Assembly (NCBI GenBank): GCA_040954595.2
Contig: CM082579.2
Span: 13,330,001 to 13,394,000, forward strand
Direction of reading: 5' to 3'
Length of the DNA stretch: 64,000 nucleotides
Origin: Balanoglossus misakiensis
Lineage: Eukaryota; Hemichordata
The notes under the pieces are model-generated. The model was not told the DNA's origin. It searched no databases and worked only from the letters and a program-made list of their open reading frames with translations. The position numbers and the translations under genes are program-made. Positions 25,549 through 36,990 of the stretch are shown piece by piece; the first letter of the stretch is position 1, and each line of letters opens with the position of its first letter.

Positions 25549-28500
25549 GAGTCAGCCATCTCATCTCTGCCAATTGGCAGAGTCAGCTATCTCGTCTCTG
25601 GCCCCTGCCAATTGGCAGAGTCAGCCATCGCAATCTTGTCTCTAGCCTCTGCCAATTGGCAGAGTCAGCCATCTTGTCTCTGGCCTCTGCCGATTGGCAG
25701 AGTCAGCCATCTTGTCTCTGGCCCATGCCAATTGGCAGAGTCAGCCATCTTGTCTCTAGCCTCTGCCAATTGGCAGAGTCAGCCATCTCATCTCTGCCAA
25801 TTGGCAGAGTCAGCCATCTCGTCTCTGGCCTCTGCCGATTGGCAGAGTCAGCCATCTTGTCTCTGGCCTCTGCCAATTGGCAGAGTCAGCCATCTTGTCT
25901 CTGGCCTCTGCCAATTGGCAGAGTCAGCCATCTTGTCTCTGGTCTCTGCCCATTGGCAGAGTCAGCCATCTTGTCTCTGGCCTCTGCCAATTGGCAGAGT
26001 CAGCCATCTCATCTCTGCCAATTGGCAGAGTCAGCCATCTCGTCTCTGGCCTCTGCCGATTGGCAGAGTCGGCCATCTCGTCTCTAGCCTCTGCCAATTG
26101 GCAGAGTCAGCCATCTCGTCTCTAGCCTCTGCCAATTGGCAGAGTCAGCCATCTCGTCTCTGGCCTCTGCCAATTGGCAGAGTCAGCCATCTTGTCTCTA
26201 GCCTCTGCCAATTGGCAGAGTCAGCCATCTCATCTCTGCCAATTGGCAGAGTCAGCCATCTCGTCTCTGGCCTCTGCCGATTGGCAGAGTCAGCCATCTT
26301 GTCTCTGGCCTCTGCCAATTGGCAGAGTCAGCCATCTTGTCTCTGGCCTCTGCCAATTGGCAGAGTCAGCCATCTTGTCTCTGGTCTCTGCCCATTGGCA
26401 GAGTCAGCCATCTTGTCTCTGGCCTCTGCCCATTGGCAGAGTCAGCCATCTTGTCTCTGGCCTCTGCCGATTGGCAGAGTCAGCCATCTCGTCTCTGGCC
26501 TCTGCCGATTGGCAGAGTCAGCCATCTTGTCTCTGGCCTCTGCCAATTGGCAGAGTCAGCCATCTTGTCTCTGGCCTCTGCCAATTGGCAGAGTCAGCCA
26601 TCTCATCTCTGCCAATTGGCAGAGTCAGCCATCTCGTCTCTGGCCCCTGCCAATTGGCAGAGTCAGCCATCGCCATCTTGTCTCTAGCCTCTGCCAATTG
26701 GTACAGTCAGCCATCTTGTCTCTCATCTCTGCCAATTGGCAGAGTCAGCCATCTCATCTCTGGCCCCTGCCAATTGGCAGAGTTAGCCATCGCCATCTTG
26801 TCTCTAGCCTCTGCCAATTGGCAGAGTCAGCCATCTCGTCTCTGGCCTCTGCCGATTGGCAGAGTCAGCCATCTCGTCTCTGGCCTCTGCCAATTGGCAG
26901 AGTCAGCCATCTTGTCTCTAGCCTCTGCCAATTGGCAGAGTCAGCCATCTTGTCTCTGGCCTCTGCCAATTGGCAGAGTCAGCCATCTTGTCTCTGGCCT
27001 CTGCCAATTGGCAGAGTCAGCCATCTTGTCTCTGGCCTCTGCCAATTGGCAGAGTCAGCCATCTTGTCTCTAGCCTCTGCCAATTGGCAGAGTCAGCCAT
27101 CTTGTCTCTGGCCTCTGCCAATTGGCAGAGTCAGCCATCTTGTCTCTGGCCTCTGCCAATTGGCAGAGTCAGCCATCTTGTCTCTAGCCTCTGCCAATTG
27201 GCAGAGTCAGCCATCTCATCTCTGCCAATTGGCAGAGTCAGCCATCTCGTCTCTGGCCTCTGCCGATTGGCAGAGTCAGCCATCTCGTCTCTGGCCTCTG
27301 CCGATTGGCAGAGTCAGCCATCTCATCTCTGGCCTCTGCCAATTGGCAGAGTCAGCCATCTTGTCTCTGGTCTCTGCCCATTGGCAGAGTCAGCCATCTT
27401 GTCTCTGGCCTCTGCCAATTGGCAGAGTCAGCCATCTTGTCTCTGGCCTCTGCCGATTGGCAGAGTCAGCCATCTCGTCTCTGGCCTCTGCCGATTGGCA
27501 GAGTCAGCCATCTTGTCTCTGGCCTCTGCCAACTGGCAGAGTCAGCCATCTCATCTCTGCCAATTGGCAGAGTCAGCCATCTCGTCTCTGGCCTCTGCCG
27601 ATTGGCAGAGTCAGCCATCTTGTCTCTGGCCTCTGCCAATTGGCAGAGTCAGCCATCTTGTCTCTAGCCTCTGCCAATTGGCAGAGTCAGCCATCTTGTC
27701 TCTAGCCTCTGCCAATTGGAAGAGTCAGCCATCTCATCTCTGCCAATTGGCAGAGTCAGCCATCTCGTCTCTGGCCTCTGCCGATTGGCAGAGTCAGCCA
27801 TCTCGTCTCTGGCCCCTGCCAATTGGCAAAGTTAGCCATCGCCATCTTGTCTCTAGCCTCTGCCAATTGGCAGAGTCAGCCATCTCGTCTCTGGCCTCTG
27901 CCAATTGGCAGAGTCAGCCATCTTGTCTCTGGCCTCTGCCAATTGGCAGAGTCAGCCATCTTGTCTCTAGCCTCTGCCAATTGGCAGAGTCAGCCATCTC
28001 ATCTCTGCCAATTGGCAGAGTCAGCCATCTCGTCTCTGGCCTCTGCCGATTGGCAGAGTCAGCCATCTCGTCTCTGGCCTCTGCCGATTGGCAGAGTCAG
28101 CAATCTCATCTCTGGCCTCTGCCAATTGGCAGAGTCAGCCATCTTGTCTCTGGTCTCTGCCCATTGGCAGAGTCAGCCATCTTGTCTCTGGCCTCTGCCA
28201 ATTGGCAGAGTCAGCCATCTTGTCTCTGGCCTCTGCCGATTGGCAGAGTCAGCCATCTCGTCTCTGGCCTCTGCCGATTGGCAGAGTCAGCCATCTTGTC
28301 TCTGGCCTCTGCCAATTGGCAGAGTCAGCCATCTCATCTCTGCCAATTGGTAGAGTCAGCCATCTCGTCTCTGGCCTCTGCCGATTGGCAGAGTCAGCCA
28401 TCTTGTCTCTGGCCTCTGCCGATTGGCAGAGTCAGCCATCTTGTCTCTGGCCTCTGCCAATTGGCAGAGTCAGCCATCTTGTCTCTGGCCTCTGCCAATT

Positions 28501-31500
28501 GGCAGAGTCAGCCATCTCATCTCTGCCAATTGGCAGAGTCAGCCATCTCGTCTCTGGCCCCTGCCGATTGGCAGAGTCAGCCATCTTGTCTCTGGCCTCT
28601 GCCAATTGGCAGAGTCAGCCATCTTGTCTCTAGCCTCTGCCAATTGGCAGAGTCAGCCATCTTGTCTCTGGCCTCTGCCAATTGGCAGAGTCAGCCATCT
28701 TGTCTCTGGCCTCTGCCAATTGGCAGAGTCAGCCATCTTGTCTCTAGCCTCTGCCAATTGGCAGAGTCAGCCATCTCATCTCTGCCAATTGGCAGAGTCA
28801 GCCATCTCGTCTCTGGCCTCTGCCGATTGGCAGAGTCAGCCATCTCGTCTCTGGCCTCTGCCGATTGGCAGAGTCAGCAATCTTATCTCTGGCCTCTGCC
28901 AATTGGCAGAGTCAGCCATCTTGTCTCTGGTCTCTGCCCATTGGCAGAGTCAGCCATCTTGTCTCTGGCCTCTGCCAATTGGCAGAGTCAGCCATCTTGT
29001 CTCTGGCCTCTGCCGATTGGCAGAGTCAGCCATCTCGTCTCTGGCCTCTGCCGATTGGCAGAGTCAGCCATCTTGTCTCTGGCCTCTGCCAATTGGCAGA
29101 GTCAGCCATCTCATCTCTGCCAATTGGCAGAGTCAGCCATCTCGTCTCTGGCCTCTGACGATTGGCAGAGTCAGCCATCTTGTCTCTGGCCTCTGCCAAT
29201 TGGCAGAGTCAGCCATCTTGTCTCTAGCCTCTGCCAATTGGCAGAGTCAGCCATCTTGTCTCTAGCCTCTGCCAATTGGCAGAGTCAGCCATCTCATCTC
29301 TGCCAATTGGCAGAGTCAGCCATCTCGTCTCTGGCCTCTGCCGATTGGCAGAGTCAGCCATCTCGTCTCTGGCCCCTGCCAATTGGCAGAGTTAGCCATC
29401 GCCATCTTGTCTCTAGCCTCTGCCAATTGGCAGAGTCAGCCATCTCGTCTCTGGCCTCTGCCGATTGGCAGAGTCAGCCATCTTGTCTCTGGCCTCTGCC
29501 AATTGGCAGAGTCAGCCATCTTGTCTCTAGCCTCTGCCAATTGGCAGAGTCAGCCATCTTGTCTCTGGCCTCTGCCAATTGGCAGAGTCAGCCATCTTGT
29601 CTCTGGCCTCTGCCAATTGGCAGAGTCAGCCATCTCGTCTCTGGCCTCTGCCGATTGGCAGAGTCAGCCATCTCGTCTCTGGCCCCTGCCAATTGGCAGA
29701 GTTAGCCATCGCCATCTTGTCTCTAGCCTCTGCCAATTGGCAGAGTCAGCCATCTCGTCTCTGGCCTCTGCCGATTGGCAGAGTCAGCCATCTTGTCTCT
29801 GGCCTCTGCCAATTGGCAGAGTCAGCCATCTTGTCTCTAGCCTCTGCCAATTGGCAGAGTCAGCCATCTTGTCTCTGGCCTCTGCCAATTGGCAGAGTCA
29901 GCCATCTTGTCTCTGGCCTCTGCCAATTGGCAGAGTCAGCCATCTTGTCTCTAGCCTCTGCCAATTGGCAGAGTCAGCAATCTCATCTCTGCCAATTGGC
30001 AGAGTCAGCCATCTCGTCTCTGGCCTCTGCCAATTGGCAGAGTCAGCCATCTTGTCTCTAGCCTCTGCCAATTGGCAGAGTCAGCCATCTTGTCTCTAGC
30101 CTCTGCCAATTGGCAGAGTCAGCCATCTCATCTCTGCCAATTGGCAGAGTCAGCCATCTCGTCTCTGGCCTCTGCCGATTGGCAGAGTCAGCCATCTCGT
30201 CTCTGGCCCCTGCCAATTGGCAGAGTTAGCCATCGCCATCTTGTCTCTAGCCTCTGCCAATTGGCAGAGTCAGCCATCTCGTCTCTGGCCTCTGCCGATT
30301 GGCAGAGTCAGCCATCTTGTCTCTGGCCTCTGCCAATTGGCAGAGTCAGCCATCTTGTCTCTAGCCTCTGCCAATTGGCAGAGTCAGCCATCTTGTCTCT
30401 GGCCTCTGCCAATTGGCAGAGTCAGCCATCTTGTCTCTAGCCTCTGCCAATTGGCAGAGTCAGCCATCTCATCTCTGCCAATTGGCAGAGTCAGCCATCT
30501 CGTCTCTGGCCTCTGCCGATTGGCAGAGTCAGCCATCTCGTCTCTGGCCCCTGCCAATTGGCAGAGTTAGCCATCGCCATCTTGTCTCTAGCCTCTGCCA
30601 ATTGGCAGAGTCAGCCATCTCGTCTCTGGCCTCTGCCGATTGGCAGAGTTAGCCATCTTGTCTCTGGCCTCTGCCAATTGGCAGAGTCAGCCATCTTGTC
30701 TCTAGCCTCTGCCAATTGGCAGAGTCAGCCATCTTGTCTCTGGCCTCTGCCAATTGGCAGAGTCAGCCATCTTGTCTCTGGCCTCTGCCGATTGGCAGAG
30801 TCAGCCATCTTGTCACTAGCCTCTGCCAATTGGCAGAGTCAGCCTTCTCATCTCTGCCAATTGGCAGAGTCAGCCATCTCGTCTCTGGCCTCTGCCGATT
30901 GGCAGAGTCAGCCATCTTGTCTCTGGCCTCTGCCGATTGGCAGAGTCAGCCATCTTGTCTCTGGCCTCTGCCAATTGGCAGAGTCAGCCATCTTGTCTCT
31001 GGCCTCTGCCAATTGGCAGAGTCAGCCATCTCATCTCTGCCAATTGGCAGAGTCAGCCATCTCGTCTCTGGCCCCTGCCAATTGGCAGAGTTAGCCATCG
31101 CCATCTTGTCTCTAGCCTCTGCCAATTGGCAGAGTCAGCCATCTCGTCTCTGGCCTCTGCCGATTGGCAGAGTCAGCCATCTTGTCTCTGGCCTCTGCCA
31201 ATTGGCAGAGTCAGCCATCTTGTCTCTAGCCTCTGCCAATTGGCAGAGTCAGCCATCTTGTCTCTGGCCTCTGCCAATTGGCAGAGTCAGCCATCTTGTC
31301 TCTGGCCTCTGCCAATTGGCAGAGTCAGCCATCTTGTCTCTAGCCTCTGCCAATTGGCAGAGTCAGCCATCTCATCTCTGCCAATTGGCAGAGTCAGCCA
31401 TCTCGTCTCTGGCCTCTGCCGATTGGCAGAGTCAGCCATCTCGTCTCTGGCCTCTGCCGATTGGCAGAGTCAGCCATCTCATCTCTGGCCTCTGCCAATT

Positions 31501-34115
31501 GGCAGAGTCAGCCATCTTGTCTCTGGTCTCTGCCCATTGGCAGAGTCAGCCATCTTGTCTCTGGCCTCTGCCAATTGGCAGAGTCAGCCATCATGTCTCT
31601 GGCCTCTGCCGATTGGCAGAGTCAGCCATCTCGTCTCTGGCCTCTGCCGATTGGCAGAGTCAGCCATCTTGTCTCTGGCCTCTGCCAATTGGCAGAGTCA
31701 GCCATCTCATCTCTGCCAATTGGCAGAGTCAGCCATCTCGTCTCTGGCCTCTGACGATTGGCAGAGTCAGCCATCTTGTCTCTGGCCTCTGCCAATTGGC
31801 AGAGTCAGCCATCTTGTCTCTAGCCTCTGCCAATTGGCAGAGTCAGCCATCTTGTCTCTAGCCTCTGCCAATTGGCAGAGTCAGCCATCTCATCTCTGCC
31901 AATTGGCAGAGTCAGCCATCTCGTCTCTGGCCTCTGCCGATTGGCAGAGTCAGCCATCTCGTCTCTGGCCCCTGCCAATTGGCAGAGTTAGCCATCGCCA
32001 TCTTGTCTCTAGCCTCTGCCAATTGGCAGAGTCAGCCATCTCGTCTCTGGCCTCTGCCGATTGGCAGAGTCAGCCATCTTGTCTCTGGCCTCTGCCAATT
32101 GGCAGAGTCAGCCATCTTGTCTCTAGCCTCTGCCAATTGGCAGAGTCAGCCATCTCATCTCTGCCAATTGGCAGAGTCAGCCATCTCGTCTCTGGCCTCT
32201 GCCGATTGGAAGAGTCAGCTATCTCGTCTCTGGCCTCTGCCGATTGGCAGAGTCAGCCATCTCGTCTCTGGCCCCTGCCAATTGGCAGAGTTAGCCATCG
32301 CCATCTTGTCTCTAGCCTCTGCCAATTGGCAGAGTCAGCCATCTCGTCTCTGGCCTCTGCCGATTGGCAGAGTCAGCCATCCTGTCTCTGGCCTCTAGCC
32401 TCTGCCAATTGGCAGAGTCAGCCATCTTGTCTCTGGCCTCTGCCAATTGGCAGAGTCAGCCATCTTGTCTCTGGCCTCTGCCAATTGGCAGAGTCAGCCA
32501 TCTTGTCTCTAGCCTCTGCCAATTGGCAGAGTCAGCCATCTCATCTCTGCCAATTGGCAGAGTCAGCCATCTCGTCTCTGGCCTATGCCGATTGGCAGAG
32601 TCAGCCATCTTGTCTCTGGCCTCTGCCGATTGGCGGAGTCAGCCATCTCGTCTCTGGCCTCTGCCAATTGGCAGAGTCAGCCATCTTGTCTCTGGTCTCT
32701 GCCCATTGGCAGAGTCAGCCATCTTGTCTCTGGCCTCTGCCGATTGGCAGAGTCAGCCATCTTGTCTCTGGCCTCTGCCGATTGGCAGAGTCAGCCATCT
32801 CGTCTCTGGCCTCTGCAGATTGGCAGAGTCAGCCATCTTGCCTCTGGCCTCTGCCAATTGGCAGAGTCAGCCATCTCATCTCTGCCAATTGGCAGAGTCA
32901 GCCATCTCGTCTCTGGCCTCTGCCGATTGGCAGAGTCAGCCATCTCATCTCTGGCCTCTGCCGATTGGCAGAGTCAGCCATCTCGTCTCTGGCCTCTGCC
33001 GATTGGCAGAGTCAGCCATCTTGTCTCTGGCCTCTGCCGATTGGCAGAGTCAGCCATCTCGTCTCTGGCCTCTGCCGATTGGCAGAGTCAGCCATCTCGT
33101 CTCTGGCCTCTGCCGATTGGCAGAGTCAGCCATCTCGTCTCTGGCCTCTGCCGATTGGCAGAGTCAGCCATCTTGTCTCTAGCCTCTGCCAATTGGCAGA
33201 GTCAGCCATCTCATCTCTGCCAATTGGCAGAGTCAGCCATCTCGTCTCTGGCCTCTGCCGATTGGCAGAGTCAGCCATCTTGTCTCTGGCCTCTGCCGAT
33301 TGGCAGAGTCAGCCATCTTGTCTCTGGCCTCTGCCAATTGGCAGAGTCAGCCATCTTGTCTCTGGCCTCTGCCAATTGGCAGAGTCAGCCATCTCATCTC
33401 TGCCAATTGGCAGAGTCAGCCATCTCGTCTCTGGCCCCTGCCAATTGGCAGAGTTAGCCATCGCCATCTTGTCTCTAGCCTCTGCCAATTGGCAGAGTCA
33501 GCCATCTCGTCTCTGCCAATTGGCAGAGTCAGCCATCTCGTCTCTGGCCTCTGCCGATTGGCAGAGTCAGCCATCTCATCTCTGGCCTCTGCCGATTGGC
33601 AGAGTCAGCCATCTTGCCTCTGGCCTCTGCCAATTGGCAGAGTCAGCCATCTCATCTCTGCCAATTGGCAGAGTCAGCCATCTCGTCTCTGGCCTCTGCC
33701 GATTGGCAGAGTCAGCCATCTCGTCTCTGGCCTCTGCCGATTGGCAGATTCAGCCATCTTGTCTCTGGCCTCTGGCCTCTGCCAATTGGCAGAGTCAGCC
33801 ACCTTGTCTCTAGCCTCTGCCAATTGGCAGAGTCAGCCATCTTGTCTCTGGCCTCTGCCAATTGGCAGAGTCAGCCATCTTGTCTCTGGCCTCTGCCAAT
33901 TGGCAGAGTCAGCCATCTTGTCTCTAGCCTCTGCCAATTGGCAGAGTTAGCCATCTTGTCTCTAGCCTCTGCCAATTGGCAGAGTCAGCCATCTCGTCTC
34001 TGGCCTCTGCCGATTGGAAGAGTCAGCCATCTCGTCTCTGGCCTCTGCCGATTGGCAGAGTCAGCCATCTTGTCTCTAGCCTCTGCCAATTGGCAGAGTC
34101 AGCCATCTTGTCTCT

Positions 34116-34998
34116 GTCTGTCTGTCTATTTAGCAATCTTTTTTCCAGTCTTTTTGACAATTTTCTAGTAAGCCTTGATATTTTGAATGGTTTTGTTGTT
34201 AAATGATTGAAAATTATGTTCCCATAAAAAGACTTGGACTAAAATAGTCAGTTTTTACAAAGTTTTATATTAATTAAACTGTTTTGACAAGTGCTGTACA
34301 TATCAGACAAAATTGTTTGTTAATCTTTCAAATGTTAAATTTTATCAAAAGCCAAATTTAAAATGGTAAAAACATGCTTCTTGAGGGTCTTTTTTCAGGT
34401 CATACACACAATAAGAAAACTGCATTTTGATGCATAGATGCTGTTTTTTTAAATATATATTTGATGAACAGAGAATATCATTTGTAAAAAATTGGCCATT
34501 ATCAAGTGAAACTATGTATTACTATATGTTACTTTTGGAAGCTTGTGCAAATTTTTTTTATGATTTTGTGTTCTATGGAAAATGGAGTTTTATTGTTGAT
34601 GTTTTTGGTTATACAGTTATCTTATTGATAGCTAGTTCGATTTAAGTACCAAGACCATTCTCAGTATAAAAAGTAGAATACATTTTCCGAGAGAATAGCT
34701 AGATATAAAGCTGTGAAATCATGGTCGAATGAGGGGGTTTAATATTTAGTGAGTTATCAGTTTTTAATATGCATGTGGAATTCAAGATTTGGTATAGAGA
34801 TATCAAAGAAACGGAGGTAAATTTGAAATGACACTAACAGCACTAACAGGGCATAATTGACAAAGTGCTTTTTAATGTTTAATAGCTTTTAAAAGCCCAT
34901 TTGAACTTTATCTTTTGTATTGTTTTGTGCTTGACATGACTTCATAATTGAGTACAGAGATCTAATAGTAATCACTAGTGATTGTTGTAATAATTTTT
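34116..34998. other. AT-rich non-coding stretch between satellite and Helentron
   Basis: Starts with a short TCTG/TCTA microsatellite tail of the satellite and continues as AT-rich sequence with only short, composition-driven ORFs. It lies 3' of the minus-strand Helentron and probably includes its 3' non-coding end, but I could not identify a convincing terminal hairpin or CTRR-type end. Confidence 0.5.
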
Positions 34999-35639
34999 TT
35001 ACACTGCTAGCCATATTGGTTTGTGGTCACTGTAGTATGATTCAAGTACACCAACTCGTGTTGACTGAATATTCGTATAAATATGATCAAGGCAAGATCC
35101 ATAGTTTGTTGTTGGTTCTTGAATAAGTTGTTTGTACTTGAGTTGGTTTGTCATAAATTCCATTAATTGCTTTGCTGCAGATGTTTGTTGTAACAATCAA
35201 CATTGAAATCACCAAGTAGCACTGTTGGTAGATTTTCATGCAGTTGTTCGCTAAGGTTTAGAAGAGCACTTTGTAAGGTGTCTATTGATGTTGAAGGAGG
35301 AATGTAAATAGCAACTACTTGAAGTAAGCCAAGTGTTGTTTTGTATACTGCTGTGACAAATTCACAGTGAAAGTAATGGTGTGAATGTGGAAGAGACTCC
35401 AGGGTGTTAGCTTTGCTGTACAATACTAGCCCATGATATGGTCTTCTTTGTTGATTACTGTTGTCATCATGTCTGGAAATTTCAAAATCTGGAATTCTGT
35501 AATCATCATTCTGATCAGCACTTTGTAATCTTGATTCACTGCAAATAAGTACATCAGCTGATGTCAAATTGAAATCATTCACAACATCTTGGAAATGGCA
35601 ATGGAGAGATCTTACATTTTGATAAGCAATAATAAATTT
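34999..35639 (-). pseudogene. AP-endonuclease-like domain at Helentron C-terminus
   Basis: Downstream of the helicase in the same frame comes FIIAYQNVRSL, then ADVLICSESRL, VAIYIPP, LLGDFNVD and, after a frame change near 35,190, LDHIYTN and SDHKPIWL. These are the ordered motifs of the exonuclease-endonuclease-phosphatase fold found in AP endonucleases and in non-LTR retrotransposon endonucleases. Position after the helicase identifies the element as a Helentron rather than a canonical Helitron. The terminal SDHKP carries the catalytic Asp-His pair. The frameshift splits the domain after DFNVD. Confidence 0.85.
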
Positions 35640-36990
35640 GTTTGGTATATCATAGGGAAAAGTCAAACAAAGTTGTAACATGGAATGAGATCGCATGCGT
35701 TGCATTTCTTGTGTGACATCAGTGCTGACAGATATTTGATTTTCGTGTAATGTGGTTATGTGAAGACCAGCCAGTTTTGTGACCCTGCTAAGCGCAACAT
35801 AGTGTATATGACACTGGTTTCTGTTTGAAGCAGTGCTAAAATCAACAACCACATCATTCAGAGTATCACCTTGGCAACGGTGGACAGTTTTTCCACTGGC
35901 TAGTCTAATGGGAAATTGTTTTCTAACAACTTCAGCATTCCTGTGTCTTCCTACTCTGAACTGCCGTGATATCTGTGCAATGGGTGTCCATGATTTGGTT
36001 ATTTTTCTGTGGTATAAATGACGTTTTTCTTGTCGTAGTGCCTTGCCAACAGCGCTATCATCAAATAAAATCCATAGAATTGTGACATCATCCAAGTCGT
36101 TGATTTATTCCAACAGATAATTGAGATACTAATCCCATTGTCTTTTGAGGGCCTAACATTGTAACTATGGCTAACGTTTTTTGTTTCACTGTTTCAGAGA
36201 CATCCCCAATTACAGTATCAGTAGCAAATACATTTGTTTTAGTTTCTGTGAGTCTATCATACACTGACCTATTATGATCATCAACAAGTTTGTTCTCACA
36301 ATACAGATGAACTATTGAATCATCATAAGGTGGACTTACATTATTGCTTTGTACTATCCGAGTTTTGAGAATACTTATGTCATCTGATGTGTGTTTTCCT
36401 TCCCGTACACGATTCAGTAATTCTGCAAAATTCAAGTAATCTTTTTGGCGCATAATATCTGTTAGTTCAAACATTTGGAAAAGTTATTTCCATATATTCA
36501 AAGCAAGTGGTCCATAATCATGCCTAAGGTCATGAAATATCCAGCCATCAAAGACAGGCTTTAATTGATATAGGTCTCCAAATGCAACTATACTGACACC
36601 ACCAAAGAGTTGATTATTTGCCATGATTTGTTTCAGTCTAAGGTTGATGTAGTTGAACATACCATTGCCAACCATGGAGATTTCATCAATGAAAATGACT
36701 TTCAGATTTCTATATTTTTCTTGCAAAGTATTTAGTCTTTCTGATGTTAATGGTCTATAGTGAAATCCTTGACTTGCAGAATTTGTAGTGCTGAGTGAAT
36801 TGTACTTCCCTTAATATTGTATGCCGCCTTGCCTGTTGGTGCCATGAGTAAAATGAATACATTGTCAGGATTTTGACCGGGAAGACTTGAAAGATGTTTC
36901 AATAGTACTTGATAGAGTGATTTCAGAACAAGAGATTTACCAACACCTGCTCCGCCTGTTACAAATACATGCAAAGGATCTGTTGTTTGT
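35640..36990 (-). pseudogene. PIF1-like (SF1) helicase domain of Helentron, multiply broken
   Basis: Motifs run in family order. Walker A GGAGVGKS lies near 36,935-36,955, followed by APTGKAAYNIKG. Walker B VIFIDEISMVG lies near 36,670-36,700, then FGDLYQLKPV. ELTDIMRQKDYLNFAELLNRVREG follows near 36,410-36,470, then SGKTVHRCQGDTL and YVALSRVTKLAGLHI near 35,755-35,895. The domain would unwind DNA during rolling-circle transposition. Defects are a 1-nt frame change near 36,780 (VKDFTIDH-stop, where the other frame continues SQGFHYRPL), an in-frame TAA at 36,484-36,486, and loss of the expected segment between SVGINQ and TILWI near 36,090, where the frame also changes. It cannot make a working helicase. 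Confidence 0.88.

Larger units (their letters stand above)
1..34115. repeat. Palindromic 38-bp satellite array (>34 kb)
   Basis: The stretch is an uninterrupted tandem array, truncated on the left by the window edge and ending on the right in a short (GTCT)n run at about 34,110-34,128. The consensus monomer is 38 bp: the perfect palindrome CTCTGCCAATTGGCAGAG (18 bp) plus the spacer TCAGCCATCTTGTCTCTGGC (20 bp). Dividing length by 38 gives roughly 900 copies. Common variants are A/G at the first loop base (CCAATTGG or CCGATTGG), CTCTGGC or CTCTAGC at the monomer end, and TTGT/TCGT/TCAT before it. Length variants are 31 bp (lacking the seven-base CTCTGGC block), 37 bp (one C lost after GAGT) and 44 bp (a duplicated GCCATC after GAGTTA). 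Because 38 is not a multiple of 3 and the consensus has few stops, all forward frames stay open for long distances. These ORFs carry no gene signal. There are no unique spacers, so this is not a CRISPR array. Confidence 0.98.

Noticed and set aside
1-34115. CRISPR-like regular palindromic repeats
   Set aside because: Spacers are not unique; the whole 38 bp is repeated, there are no cas genes, and the window is eukaryotic.
1-34115. Centromeric CENP-B box in the satellite
   Set aside because: No match to the TTCG-n4-A-n2-CGGG pattern in the monomer; a centromeric role cannot be claimed from sequence.
10-34168. Dozens of long ORFs (up to 958 codons) with MAESAI, LPIGRVSHLVS and NWQSQPS text
   Set aside because: They are the same 38-bp satellite read in three frames; period not divisible by 3, no start context, no introns, no domain. 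Length reflects rarity of stops in the monomer.
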